DNA of 64,000 nt from Aquiflexum gelatinilyticum (GCF_024741135.1 NZ_JANSUY010000002.1:248001-312000), one strand, 5' to 3'; positions 24,132 to 34,130 are shown, counted from the stretch's first letter. The notes: generated by a model not told the origin, from the letters alone. A program made the numbers and translations.

Positions 24132-25343
24132 TTAAAACTGATCAATGTCCAAGTAAACATTGAGGTCCTTGGTAATCAGGTCCACCAAAAGTGCCTGATG
24201 GGCCTGTGCAAATGGGTTATAAACAGAGTTGTTGGTATAATCAGCGTTTCCATTGAATATCAATGCCACAGCCATGCCGTTGTTTTCTGTCATATAAGAA
24301 GACCGGGTACCTGGAAGTGCGCCATAAAATAGATACCTGGTATTCCATTTTAGGATTCCGTTGCCGAAGTTGGGATTCAATGGTGCCGGTCCTGAACCTT
24401 CAATGAATTTTTGAAAAGTGGAGGCATCCAAAATATCCGGACGACTTGGATTCCCATCAATGGCCAAGACAAATTTCAATAGGTCAGAGGCGTTGATTAC
24501 CAATCCTCCATCTCCATCCCTTCTTTCTATGTTGAGGTTATATTCATATCCTTTTGTTCCTCCCTGCCCGTAATATTTGGTCTCATCGGGATGAAGGTTT
24601 GTCATGGCCGATTTTCCATATACTGCTGATTTGATCCCTAACGGGGTGAGAAAATCATCCAACATAAATTGGTAAAATGACTTCCCCGAAACCTTTTCGA
24701 CGATTCTAGCGGCGATGAAGTAGTTGGTATTGATGTACCAATATTGGGAACCAGGATTGTATTTTAAAACCGCATTGTCCATCATCCAATTGAAAAAAGC
24801 GGTATTGTTCATCGCAGGATTCGAATCGATGGCATCCCGGTCATTGGGTAAAACCCAGCCTCCTGTTGTCATTTGAAGGAGGTTTTTGACAGTCACGCTT
24901 TTTACCCGGTCATTATAGGCTTTTTTTCCATAGGTGGTACCCAAAATTCCGTCAGCTCCAAATACTTTGTCCTCAAGGCTTAGTTTTCCAGCCTGCACCA
25001 GCCGCATGATAGCCACTCCGGTAAAAGTCTTGGACACACTCGCCACCCGCATGCGGTGGTTGGTAGTCATGTCCACATTGCCTTCCACATCGGCTTTTCC
25101 ATACCCTTTTTTGTAGACTAGTTTTCCGTTTTTAGAAATGGCAAGAGATGCCCCGGGGATTTTGTAGGAGGCTAGAAAAGCTTCTATCTTCCCATCAATC
25201 ACGGGAATGTCTACTTGGGTTACAGGCTTGGCTGGAGTGGGGTCAGCGTCTTCTTTTGGACTGCATGACCAAAAGTAAATCGATAAAATGCCAAAAAAGA
25301 CGATGGAGCGAAACAAGGTTTTGGTTAAGGATTGAGATTTCAT
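24132..25343 (-). CDS. Serine hydrolase, beta-lactamase class C / DD-peptidase fold, lipoprotein
   Basis: This 403-aa protein starts with a lipoprotein leader, GILSIYFWSC, with Cys27 as the anchor. It has the penicillin-recognising fold with VASVSKTFTGVAIMRL (SxxK, nucleophile Ser) and the YWYINTNYF (YxN) motif. The third motif, usually KTG or HxG, is less clear around LPGTRSSYM, so catalytic class is uncertain; it may be an esterase or DD-peptidase relative. It sits between the TPR-CHAT gene (78 nt upstream) and the sigma gene, with its own terminator, so it may share the CHAT transcript. Substrate unknown. Confidence 0.88.
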   Translation of the reverse strand: MKSQSLTKTLFRSIVFFGILSIYFWSCSPKEDADPTPAKPVTQVDIPVIDGKIEAFLASYKIPGASLAISKNGKLVYKKGYGKADVEGNVDMTTNHRMRVASVSKTFTGVAIMRLVQAGKLSLEDKVFGADGILGTTYGKKAYNDRVKSVTVKNLLQMTTGGWVLPNDRDAIDSNPAMNNTAFFNWMMDNAVLKYNPGSQYWYINTNYFIAARIVEKVSGKSFYQFMLDDFLTPLGIKSAVYGKSAMTNLHPDETKYYGQGGTKGYEYNLNIERRDGDGGLVINASDLLKFVLAIDGNPSRPDILDASTFQKFIEGSGPAPLNPNFGNGILKWNTRYLFYGALPGTRSSYMTENNGMAVALIFNGNADYTNNSVYNPFAQAHQALLVDLITKDLNVYLDIDQF

Positions 25344-25420
25344 GGTGAAAAGGTTTTGGTGAGCAATGGATTTTTAATGACATCGGGATTACTCCAAAAT
25401 GTCATCAATAAATCCCGAAT

Positions 25421-28400
25421 TTATTTTCCTTTTGCAAACCGATACCTTCTCCATCCGATTAGCAGGATGGCTAATACTGCCATCACCATCAGATAAACCC
25501 ACCATTTGACCGACTTGTCAAAAACCATGGGACTCGGATCTCCCATCAAAATCAACCCTGCCCAAAAATCAGGAGACAATTCTCTTCCTTTGGAAATAGA
25601 GAGGTAATTTAGCTTGGCTTTTTGGAGTGCTTCAGCTTTGTCCAATCCTTCTGATAGGTTTTTGTAAAATTCCTCCACGATGATGCTGCTTGCCTTTTCG
25701 TCTATCTGCCAAAGCCCAATCAGCAAACTTTCGCTCCCTGCGTAATTGAATGCATGTGCAAGAGAAAGCATGCCTTCTCCAGGATCTAGGGTATTTTTTC
25801 CGGTTTCGCAGGCTGTGAGTACTGCCAACTTGGCTTTGAGGTCGATGTTATATATATCAAATGCATATAAGGAGTTATCCTCTAGCGAAATTTCTCCGGC
25901 TGTTTCTTTTGAGAATATGAGTCGGGAATATGCCGGACTGAGGTTGTTGGATTCTGCGTGTGTTCCGATGTGGATGATCCTGTTCAATCCGGCCGACTCC
26001 CGGAATTTGGATACTGTGGATTCATCCTCTACAAATAGAGAACCACCAAATATTCCCTTGATCCTTTTGACAAGTTCCTGGGTAAAAGGTTGTGGAATCA
26101 ATGTCAGATAAGCTTTGTCGAGATAAAGGGAATCTGAAACATTGGAAACATACTCAGATTTCATCCTGTCAAAAAACCCAGGTGCAAAAGCAACAAAGTT
26201 TGAGTTATAAGTCTGGGTTTGCGCGGGCTTTTCAAGCAATAAAGAACTGTAATGGTAACTGATGGTGTATTTTGAAATGAGGCTTTTTTCTGCCAAATCA
26301 GCATAAGATTGAATTTTTTGAGGTGTCAATATTTCAAAACTTAAATTGAATAATTGACCATCAGGTATGATGATGACCTTATCGTGCGAAAGTTGATTTT
26401 CAATCGGTCTCCAAAGATAACGGTATAGTTCCTCCAGTTTGGTGATGGTAGCTACCTGGTCGTTCCAATGTTGCTGCAGAGATTGGATGTGATTTTGGAT
26501 TGGGTTGTAATCAAGGGGAATCAGTATTTTTTTATGCTGATCTATGATGATGGCAGACAGGCTTTGACCGACAAAAATATACCTGACCACGGAGGTGTTT
26601 TCCGGTATGTTTTTTTGGATGTTGTCCAAAGAGCTTGAAATATTGGCGTATCTAAACTGGAAATATGTGGGAAAATCAGTCTTGAGGTAATCCAGAAAAC
26701 TTTGCCATTCTTGACTGGCCATCAAGAAAGGCTGGATATCAGAGGATTCCTGATTGAGGGATTGGATGAGGTTGGCTTTGATAGCTGCTTCTTTCTCCTG
26801 AACTGATTGGGGCAGATCCGCAAATTTCACGTTGTCCACTTTCTGCAACCGTGCCCTTACCTTGTTGTAAATCGAGGATTCATGTCGGCTGAGAAAATCA
26901 TTCAGGTATTTTTCATCTCCGGTGAGATTGTGGAGTTCGAGGTCAATCTTTTTGGAGAAATCGAACAGCTCACGATTTTCTGAAAGGAGTATATTCAGGT
27001 CTTCATCAGAGGTGAGCGCTGTTTTTCTTTTTTCGAGGATGAGGATGGCTTCGTCTATACTTTCCTTTAATACTATTAAAAACTCCACATCTTTTGTTGG
27101 CTGGAGTTCATAGGAAGATTTTGCCCTGATGAGCATTGCTCTCGGTTTATTGACCTCGGTATTTACCGAATCCAGCCAAGTCATTTCAGCATCATACTGC
27201 CCGTCCATGATCTGAAGAGCCTCTCCACTCAGGCGAAGGGACTGGGTATATTCTTTCAGGATATAATGGATATCTGCCAGGTTTAGCATTTGGTGGAAGG
27301 CTAGCAGGCTGTTTATCCCCTGGTTTTGGATGACATAATCCAAACCTTTTTTGCCTGTGTTTTTTGCTTGAGCGGATAATCCTGATTCTGCATAAAAAGT
27401 GGATGCGCTTGTCAAAAAATCCAGGTAGATGTTATCAAATTGACCTTCCAAAAATTGTTGGTAAATCGAATCCGCCAATTGATAATAATGAAGGGCAGAC
27501 TGGCTTTCGGCTTGCTCCTCCTTGATTTTTGCCAAAGTATGAAAAGCATCAGCTTGCCAAAACAGGTAGTCACTGCCAAGTTTTTCGATCAGCGCAAGTC
27601 CATCGAGCAGGAAATTTTCAGCAAGTTCATTTTCATGGATGGCATGATACATCTGTCCGAGCAAGATCTGGGACTTGAATACCTCAGGACTCTCCGGCCC
27701 AAAATTTAATTTTTTTTGTTCGTAAGCATATTCCAGCAAATCCTTTGCCCTGGAATAATTGCCAACTCCTTTATGCATGCCCGCGAGGTTGTCAATGGCC
27801 TGGTATTGAAATTCTTTGCCTTTTGCGATTTCCTGTACATCATCCATGGCTTTGATATAAGAACTAAGATGTTTGATGGTTTGTTCCATAGACTTGATTC
27901 CGGCGGAGGTTTTCCCGAAAACAGATTGCACTGCCGCAAGGTTATTAAGCACCATAGCCGGTCTGTAATACTTGTTTCTCGGAATATCGGACATGGACTC
28001 AAATTGTTTCAAGGCCTCCAAATAATAATACTCCGCGGAATCCATCCTGGAACCATACCAATGCATATTTCCGAGACCGTTATAACTCAGGTAAAGGGAT
28101 TCTGGATCTAATTCGGATTCTTTTCTGTATAGGGCAATGGCCTGGTGCAAATGTTCCTGGGCTTTGGGGCGGTCTCCCAGGTAAAGGGAAAGCGTCCCCA
28201 TGTTGTTTTGGATTTTGCCAAGCTCTTTGATTGAATACTCCGGATCTTTTTGTCCCCATTCAAATGCTGATTGGTTGGCTTGGTAAGCAAGATTCAATTC
28301 CCCGATATATTCATAGAAGCCTGCGGCTTCTCTGTATAGCTGTGTGTTGAGTTTAAGGGCCTGTTTTTTTAAAATGAAATCAGTGATAAACTCCTTTACT

Positions 28401-28660
28401 TTTGCAATAGCCCTACTTTTGCCCGATTTTTCATTTTCAATCCTCCCAACATAAAAAAGATATAAAGGAAGGGAATCAAGTAATCCCTCTGATTTAATGG
28501 CTATTAACTGTGCATTCAAAGCAGAATCGGCGGGGATCAATTTGTCTTCTTCCAATGCGGTGTCTATCCATTCCAATCCTTTTTTGCCGACCTGTGCATG
28601 TCCATGTGGTATGCTTGGGAGAAAGCAGACAAAAAAAAGCAGGGTCATTATTTGCTTCAT
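25421..28660 (-). CDS. Periplasmic TPR-CHAT protease
   Basis: This 1079-aa protein has a signal peptide (MTLLFFVCFLPSIPHGHAQ), a long array of TPR-like helices (about residues 35-560), a CHAT caspase-like domain (about 750-1040) and a C-terminal membrane anchor WVYLMVMAVLAILLIGW. The catalytic dyad is His901 in IIHIGTHAESNN and Cys951 in AVLTACETGK, followed by SLLIGLWQID, all typical of CHAT peptidases (clan CD). The topology places the protease in the periplasm, anchored at the inner membrane. Its neighbourhood contains an ECF sigma factor and a TPR-bearing membrane anti-sigma-like protein, suggesting a proteolytic switch; this is inference. The cleavage target and trigger are unknown. Confidence 0.88.
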   Translation of the reverse strand: MKQIMTLLFFVCFLPSIPHGHAQVGKKGLEWIDTALEEDKLIPADSALNAQLIAIKSEGLLDSLPLYLFYVGRIENEKSGKSRAIAKVKEFITDFILKKQALKLNTQLYREAAGFYEYIGELNLAYQANQSAFEWGQKDPEYSIKELGKIQNNMGTLSLYLGDRPKAQEHLHQAIALYRKESELDPESLYLSYNGLGNMHWYGSRMDSAEYYYLEALKQFESMSDIPRNKYYRPAMVLNNLAAVQSVFGKTSAGIKSMEQTIKHLSSYIKAMDDVQEIAKGKEFQYQAIDNLAGMHKGVGNYSRAKDLLEYAYEQKKLNFGPESPEVFKSQILLGQMYHAIHENELAENFLLDGLALIEKLGSDYLFWQADAFHTLAKIKEEQAESQSALHYYQLADSIYQQFLEGQFDNIYLDFLTSASTFYAESGLSAQAKNTGKKGLDYVIQNQGINSLLAFHQMLNLADIHYILKEYTQSLRLSGEALQIMDGQYDAEMTWLDSVNTEVNKPRAMLIRAKSSYELQPTKDVEFLIVLKESIDEAILILEKRKTALTSDEDLNILLSENRELFDFSKKIDLELHNLTGDEKYLNDFLSRHESSIYNKVRARLQKVDNVKFADLPQSVQEKEAAIKANLIQSLNQESSDIQPFLMASQEWQSFLDYLKTDFPTYFQFRYANISSSLDNIQKNIPENTSVVRYIFVGQSLSAIIIDQHKKILIPLDYNPIQNHIQSLQQHWNDQVATITKLEELYRYLWRPIENQLSHDKVIIIPDGQLFNLSFEILTPQKIQSYADLAEKSLISKYTISYHYSSLLLEKPAQTQTYNSNFVAFAPGFFDRMKSEYVSNVSDSLYLDKAYLTLIPQPFTQELVKRIKGIFGGSLFVEDESTVSKFRESAGLNRIIHIGTHAESNNLSPAYSRLIFSKETAGEISLEDNSLYAFDIYNIDLKAKLAVLTACETGKNTLDPGEGMLSLAHAFNYAGSESLLIGLWQIDEKASSIIVEEFYKNLSEGLDKAEALQKAKLNYLSISKGRELSPDFWAGLILMGDPSPMVFDKSVKWWVYLMVMAVLAILLIGWRRYRFAKGK

Positions 28661-28788
28661 CTCAGAAAATTAAATGGCCTAAATTTTGGCCAAACCTTGA
28701 AGGATACCGGAGAAAATTCGGGTTCCTAAAGATTTGGCCAAGTTTGTATCAGTGTAATTTATGGAAAATATTGTGATTTTGTCAGACC

Positions 28789-31296
28789 CTAATCTTCAAT
28801 CTCAATCACAATATTTGCCCTGCCACCGTATTCCGCATAGGCTGCCTCATACCGTGGAATGGATGAGCCACAGGAAGAATTCATAGGCCCAGAGCCCCAT
28901 GACCTTCCGATAGTAAAATAATAGTTTCCGCCAACAATCTGATTTTCGCCAGCTCCGGGGAAGCCGTAGGTGACGGGAGGCGTTTGACCTGGACGCCAGG
29001 AGCTGGTTCTGTTTTCCCAGCTTGATGCTTTTTTGAAACCATAAAATGTGACGGTGTATTTTTTGGCTTTTGGGTGTACAGGAACAACTGCCATCATGTT
29101 TGTTCCGACGTTACAACTCTTATCTGTGCTGATGTCCCAAGATCTTGTCTCCAATGCAATATCCATAATTATCTTATTGGGATCGTTATCGATTTTGATG
29201 GTCCCTTTTACCGTTTCTCTCAATGACCACTGGGTATCATCTTTTGCTTTGAAATAGACCCTGGCTGTAATCGATTCTTTGGCATCTCTCACATCATCGT
29301 CAAGCACTTCATAATTCAAAGCATTACCCATGGTAGTGGCACTTCTTAGTCTTCCGTTAAATTTCCCATAAGCACCGGCAGTTTCCCATTCCACTTTGTA
29401 ATCTAGGGCCACATTTGGAACGATGTCATTTACCCCATCTGTCCGCTCCAGATATAATCTGACGTTTTGCCCACCTTGAAGTGTGATATTGTCCGGCTTC
29501 ATGACGAGCTTAAGCTTCTTGACATTGATATTGGCTTCGGCATCACCGATCCTTGTCAGCGTTGTTCCTTTTTTGGTAAATACCTCTACTTTGATAAGGT
29601 CGGGATTGTTGTCATCAGAAAGGTCTGCCGCTTTAGTGTCACTTCTGTAAGTCATGGTTGGAGTACTTGTTTCTACCTCAGTACTTTTTTTGCTTTGGTG
29701 CCATAGGTAAATAAATTTACCTGGTGTTGACCATTTATAGACAAAAGATTCTCCATCTGCCAAGGTTGTCTTGGTTTCTACCTTTACTGAATAATATTTG
29801 GAAGTAGTGATAGTTTCCTCCCTAGGTGTCATCACCAGGTCGTCAGCCTTTACTTTTGCAGTAAATTCCGCATTGTAATCCGACATGGCTATATGGTTCA
29901 TCAATCTGTTGTAGTCCACGACCTTGATGATGATGTCGGCGTATTTCATCGCATTGAGGAGGCTTTTTGCTTTTTTTCCAATGTCTTCAGCTGATTCTGT
30001 CACCCATTCCGCCTTGTTTGCTCTGATCATTTCAAGACCTCCAAGCGCCACAGCTTTTACCATATCATCAAAAGCAGCATTGGCGAATTCATTTGTGCCT
30101 AACAGCATTGCTTCCTGAAGCGCCTTTCCATAATTCCCGTCTTCAAGTAATTTTTCGATAATCGGGGTAGACTTTACAAAATTGTCTATGGCAGTGATCA
30201 AGGTTGTAAAATTGGATTGAGGGATCGAAAGGACATCCTTCATACCTATCACATCGAAAATTAAAGGAAGGAAAAAATCCATTGCAAAGGTTTCTAAAAC
30301 CAGTCTGTTGAGTTTGTCCCTTTCTGCACTGGTCAGACTCAAACCTCCGAGATTGCCCGTTCCGGGTCCAATAATCCTGATTTTATATGTGGCTTCGGAT
30401 TCAGAATCTTGGATGGGGAGGTTTACAGGGCCGTTTTCTGTCATTGCAAAATCCGCTCCTTTTCCTGCAGCCCAATCTCTGAGGGTTCCCGTAAAAGAGG
30501 TGATTGCACCTGTTGAGCTTACTGGCAAATCCTTAATTGATGCTTCTGTTCCTCCTATTCGGTCTTTGATGAGGGTTTCAAGGCCATCTTTATCTTTATA
30601 TGCTGTTTTATAAGCAAAAGCATGTGCCCTTCTTCTGTATTGATTTCTGATCTGGATATTTTGGTGATCCAATTCATAAACCTGAATACCGCTTTTAAAT
30701 CCATTGGGATCAACTTGGATTTGTTTTGCACGAATGTCGATGGTATCTGCAGGTTCAAAAGTGCTTACATATTGGTCAAGTGCTGTAGAAAATCCTCCTG
30801 ACTGTAGAAATTCAGGATTGGTTGCCATTTCTGATGAAAGGGCGTCGGTAAATTCTGCCATCCCATTCATGGATTGAAAGCCATCCAGATACTTCTTTTT
30901 GATTTCATTTGGCTGGAGGGAAATTCCCAATCCAAAATATACCAAGACTGAAGCTGTCGTTTCGATGGATATTTCTTTCTTGGTATCAGAAATGAAACCT
31001 GACATCAGTGTATTGCCTTCTTCATCTACCAAAAAAGCCAGCTTGGTTGTTCCTGAAGCAAACCGGATTTTGGATTTCCCAGAATTGTCAACGGAAGATT
31101 CCGAAAATCCTGACAGGATTTTTGTCTTGGAAAGGTCAATGGATGTACCTTCGGGCAATACAACATTTACATCTGTGTTTGGAAACTCTGTTACTATTGG
31201 TCCCGGGCCCGGCATCGGATCAATGGTGTCTTCCTGGCATGAGGATACGGCAAATAAAAGCAGGATTGAAAAGAGGATTGATTTGATATTTTTCAT
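28789..31296 (-). CDS. Large lipoprotein with Ig-like repeats, unknown function
   Basis: This is an 835-aa surface or periplasmic lipoprotein. The ATG at 31296 begins MKNIKSILFSILLLFAVSSC, a lipoprotein leader with the anchor Cys at 20; the frame extends 9 codons further upstream without leader logic. After a proline-rich PMPGPGPIVTEFPNTD stretch the N-terminal half is helical. The C-terminal third has beta-sandwich-like segments (KWSTPGKFIYLWHQ; ITARVYFKAKDDTQWSLRETVKGTI) reminiscent of Big/Ig-like domains. No catalytic motif is seen. It lies upstream of the TPR-CHAT gene on the same strand, 128 nt away. Confidence 0.7.
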   Translation of the reverse strand: MKNIKSILFSILLLFAVSSCQEDTIDPMPGPGPIVTEFPNTDVNVVLPEGTSIDLSKTKILSGFSESSVDNSGKSKIRFASGTTKLAFLVDEEGNTLMSGFISDTKKEISIETTASVLVYFGLGISLQPNEIKKKYLDGFQSMNGMAEFTDALSSEMATNPEFLQSGGFSTALDQYVSTFEPADTIDIRAKQIQVDPNGFKSGIQVYELDHQNIQIRNQYRRRAHAFAYKTAYKDKDGLETLIKDRIGGTEASIKDLPVSSTGAITSFTGTLRDWAAGKGADFAMTENGPVNLPIQDSESEATYKIRIIGPGTGNLGGLSLTSAERDKLNRLVLETFAMDFFLPLIFDVIGMKDVLSIPQSNFTTLITAIDNFVKSTPIIEKLLEDGNYGKALQEAMLLGTNEFANAAFDDMVKAVALGGLEMIRANKAEWVTESAEDIGKKAKSLLNAMKYADIIIKVVDYNRLMNHIAMSDYNAEFTAKVKADDLVMTPREETITTSKYYSVKVETKTTLADGESFVYKWSTPGKFIYLWHQSKKSTEVETSTPTMTYRSDTKAADLSDDNNPDLIKVEVFTKKGTTLTRIGDAEANINVKKLKLVMKPDNITLQGGQNVRLYLERTDGVNDIVPNVALDYKVEWETAGAYGKFNGRLRSATTMGNALNYEVLDDDVRDAKESITARVYFKAKDDTQWSLRETVKGTIKIDNDPNKIIMDIALETRSWDISTDKSCNVGTNMMAVVPVHPKAKKYTVTFYGFKKASSWENRTSSWRPGQTPPVTYGFPGAGENQIVGGNYYFTIGRSWGSGPMNSSCGSSIPRYEAAYAEYGGRANIVIEIED

Positions 31297-31461
31297 AAAA
31301 AGAGAGGTTTGATACTTCCTCATCGTTTTTGAACTTCATTGTCATCACATTTCCCCAAAATATTTTTTAAAAAGTGCTAAGTACAAAATCGGATTCTGGT
31401 TTTCAACATTTTTGTATTTCAGTTCATGGGTATTTTTGTTAATATTCCTGTTCAATTGGAT

Positions 31462-33516
31462 ATGATGAAAAAATACCTCCTCCCACTTTTGATTTTTTTG
31501 GCCTGTGAAGGCAAAGAAGTTAGCCCTCCGGCTCCCGTGGAGCCAATTCCCTCCCCGAGACAACTTACTTGGCATGAGTTGGAATATTATGCTTTTGTGC
31601 ATTTCAACATGAATACTTTTTCGGATATGGAATGGGGAATGGGAGATGAACTTCCTTCTGAATTCAACCCGACCGCTTTGGATCCAAGGCAATGGGCAAA
31701 AGTCGCCAAAGAAGCAGGGATGAAAGGGATCATCATTACAGCAAAGCACCATGATGGTTTTTGTCTTTGGCCTTCCGCCTACACGGAGCACTCGGTAAAA
31801 AATTCCCCCTGGAAGGATGGCAAGGGTGATCTCATCCGTGAACTGTCGGAGGCCTGTAAGGAATACGGGCTGAAATTCGGGATTTATTATTCCCCTTGGG
31901 ACCGCAACCATGCCGATTATGGCAAACCGGAATACATCACCTACATGCGAAATCAGTTGACCGAATTGCTGACCAATTATGGGGATATTTTTGAAGTTTG
32001 GTTTGACGGGGCAAATGGCGGTGACGGCTATTATGGTGGGGCCAATGAAGTTCGGACAGTGGATAAGCTGACATATTACGATTGGGAAAACACGTATAAC
32101 CTTGTCCGTGAATTACAGCCCGGAGCAGTGATGTTCAGCGATGGTGGACCCGACGTACGTTGGGTTGGCAATGAACATGGGTTTGCATACGAGACTACAT
32201 GGGGAAATCTGATGCGGGATTCTGTTTACGCCGGGATGCCTGACTATCCGGAGAGATTTGCTTCAGGCCAAGAAAATGGGACGCATTGGGTTCCGGCTGA
32301 GTCAGATGTCTCAATTAGGCCGGGTTGGTATTACCACGAATATGAAGACCATAAAGTCCGGACTTTGCCACAGTTGTTGGAGATTTATTACAAGAGCATC
32401 GGTCAAAACAGTTCTTTGCTCATCAACTTTCCTGTGGATAGACGGGGTTTGATCCACGAAAAAGACGTGGAGCAGATTATGAAACTGGCGGATAAAATCA
32501 GGGAAGATTTTGCTGTCGACCTTGCAAAAACCGGCAAAGTATCAGCAACCAATGAGCGGGGAAAAGGATTTGAAGCAATTAACATCACTGATGAGGACAA
32601 GGAAAGCTATTGGGCTACGGAAGATGGGGTAATTGAGAGCAGTATTGTTTTGACCTTGTCTGAACCGACTTTGATCAACAGGTTTGTGGCACAGGAATAT
32701 ATTCCTTTGGGACAGCGCATCAAGTCTTTTACTTTGGAAGTGGAAACAGAAAAAGGTTGGGAGCAAATCTATCAGGGAACCACGGTGGGGATCAAGAGGA
32801 TTTTGAGGTTTGATGACATCCTGGCGAAGCAAGTTCGGTTTACAATCACCGATGCAAAAGCCAGTCCGACAATTTCCAATATCGGCATATTCTATGCGCC
32901 AAAACTCGTCACGGAACCGGAGTTGATCAGGTCCAAAACCGGAGAAGTTACACTCCAAGTTCCTGAAAAAGGAGTGGGAATTTACTATACCATGGATGGT
33001 TCAGAACCCAATGAAAACAGTAACAAATATGAAAATCCGATAGCCGTTTCTGAACCAACCACCCTTAAAGCTATGGCCTTTGACAGTCAAAGTGGAAAGA
33101 AAAGTGAGGTTTTGGTCCGTCACCTTGATATCCCCAAAGCCAAGTGGAAAGTGATCAACCAAGACGAAAAGGCTACAAAAGTGATTGACGAAGATTCACA
33201 GACCTTTTGGGCAAGTGAGCAAAACGAAGTAGTCATTGACTTGGGAGAATCCATTACCATCAATGGTTTTACCTATTGGCCTCCACAGAATAGGTTTATG
33301 AGTGGGGTCATTTCGAAATATGTTTTTGAGGGAAGTATGGATGGAAAATCTTGGAAGACTTTGATCTCAGGGGAGTTTTCAAATATCAAGAACAATCCCA
33401 TCGAGCAGGTGGTCAGCTTTGCGTCGTACTCAGTCCGCTTTATCAAACTCAAATCCCTTTCCACAACAGATAACCAGCCTGCTTCTTTTGCCGAAGTCGG
33501 TGTGTTAACGAAGTGA
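31462..33516 (+). CDS. GH29 alpha-L-fucosidase-like lipoprotein with F5/8-type C domains
   Basis: This exported lipid-anchored glycosidase (684 aa from ATG 31462) begins MMKKYLLPLLIFLACEGKE, with the lipobox Cys. The catalytic barrel reads YYAFVHFNMNTFSDMEWG, GIIITAKHHDGFCLWPSAYT, YSPWDRNHADYG and FEVWFDGANGGDGYYGG; the nucleophilic Asp is in WFDGANG, as in GH29. Behind it come a discoidin/F5-8-C-like domain (NERGKGFEAINITDEDKESYWATED), a chitobiase-type C-terminal domain (GVGIYYTMDGSEPNENSNKY) and a second discoidin-like domain. It would release fucose from glycans, but there is no SusC/SusD pair here, so it is not in a classic PUL. ATG 31462 is preferred over 31426, which lacks leader character. 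Confidence 0.87.
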   Translation: MMKKYLLPLLIFLACEGKEVSPPAPVEPIPSPRQLTWHELEYYAFVHFNMNTFSDMEWGMGDELPSEFNPTALDPRQWAKVAKEAGMKGIIITAKHHDGFCLWPSAYTEHSVKNSPWKDGKGDLIRELSEACKEYGLKFGIYYSPWDRNHADYGKPEYITYMRNQLTELLTNYGDIFEVWFDGANGGDGYYGGANEVRTVDKLTYYDWENTYNLVRELQPGAVMFSDGGPDVRWVGNEHGFAYETTWGNLMRDSVYAGMPDYPERFASGQENGTHWVPAESDVSIRPGWYYHEYEDHKVRTLPQLLEIYYKSIGQNSSLLINFPVDRRGLIHEKDVEQIMKLADKIREDFAVDLAKTGKVSATNERGKGFEAINITDEDKESYWATEDGVIESSIVLTLSEPTLINRFVAQEYIPLGQRIKSFTLEVETEKGWEQIYQGTTVGIKRILRFDDILAKQVRFTITDAKASPTISNIGIFYAPKLVTEPELIRSKTGEVTLQVPEKGVGIYYTMDGSEPNENSNKYENPIAVSEPTTLKAMAFDSQSGKKSEVLVRHLDIPKAKWKVINQDEKATKVIDEDSQTFWASEQNEVVIDLGESITINGFTYWPPQNRFMSGVISKYVFEGSMDGKSWKTLISGEFSNIKNNPIEQVVSFASYSVRFIKLKSLSTTDNQPASFAEVGVLTK

Positions 33517-33530
33517 AAGAATTATTTTCA

Positions 33531-34130
33531 ACCACAGATTTTCACAGATGAGCACAGATAAAAAATAACCTCATTAATTTTTTCTTTATCCTGTAGAGGA
33601 TTGTAAGCGGAAAGTGACTGAATCGATGAAGTGTAGATTATGTAAGGCATCTGTGTTCATCTGTGTCCATCTGTGGTAAAAACTTATGCTTCACCACAGA
33701 TGAGCACAGATAAAAAATAACCTCATTAATTTTTTCTTTATCCTTTAGAGGATTGTAAGCGGAAAGTGACTGAATCGATGAATTGTAGATTATGTAAGGC
33801 ATCTGTGTTCATCTGTGTCCATCTGTGGTAAAAACTTATGCTTCACCACAGATGAGCACAGATAAAAAATAACCTCATTATTTTTTTCTTTATCCTTTAG
33901 AGGATTGTAAGCGGAAAGTGACTGCATCGATGAATTGTAGATTATGTAAGGCATCTGTGTTCATCTGTGTCCATCTGTGGTAAAAACTTATGCTTCACCA
34001 CAGATTTCACAGATGAACACAGATTAAAAAAATCAACCGTAACATTCATTTTCCTTTCTTGACTTGTATGATATAACTTTTTGGATTGCAGAAGGATAAA
34101 TTTGGTCAAGCATCTGTGTCCATCTGTGGT
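33531..34130. repeat. Four tandem hairpin units with 10-nt-word arms
   Basis: Three units repeat every 152 bp (the block AGCACAGATAAAAAATAACC starts at 33551, 33703 and 33855), with a diverged fourth at about 34002-34130. In the first, the left arm 33531-33559 pairs with the right arm 33649-33677 at 25 of 29 positions. The right arm's reverse complement reads in words CACAGATGGA, CACAGATGAA, CACAGAT. Copies 2 and 3 have shortened left arms. The near identity of the 152-bp copies points to recent duplication. No ORF is inside; a GxxExxY gene follows 92 nt after. It fills the 705-nt gap after the fucosidase-like gene. Confidence 0.88.

Noticed and set aside
25383..25418. TCGGGATT/AATCCCGA hairpin between CHAT and hydrolase genes as terminator
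   Set aside because: The 20-nt loop and lack of a T-run make termination uncertain, so it was not listed as a feature.
31345..31911. Minus-strand frame of about 188 aa over the start of the fucosidase-like gene
   Set aside because: It is antisense to a well-supported GH29 gene and carries no leader or family pattern.
31462..33516. Polysaccharide-utilisation locus around the fucosidase
   Set aside because: No SusC/SusD-type genes flank it and the neighbours are repeats and lipoproteins.
33531..34130. CRISPR array or tandem rRNA-like repeat
   Set aside because: The repeat is 152 bp with near-identical loops instead of short repeats and unique spacers, and no cas gene is present.
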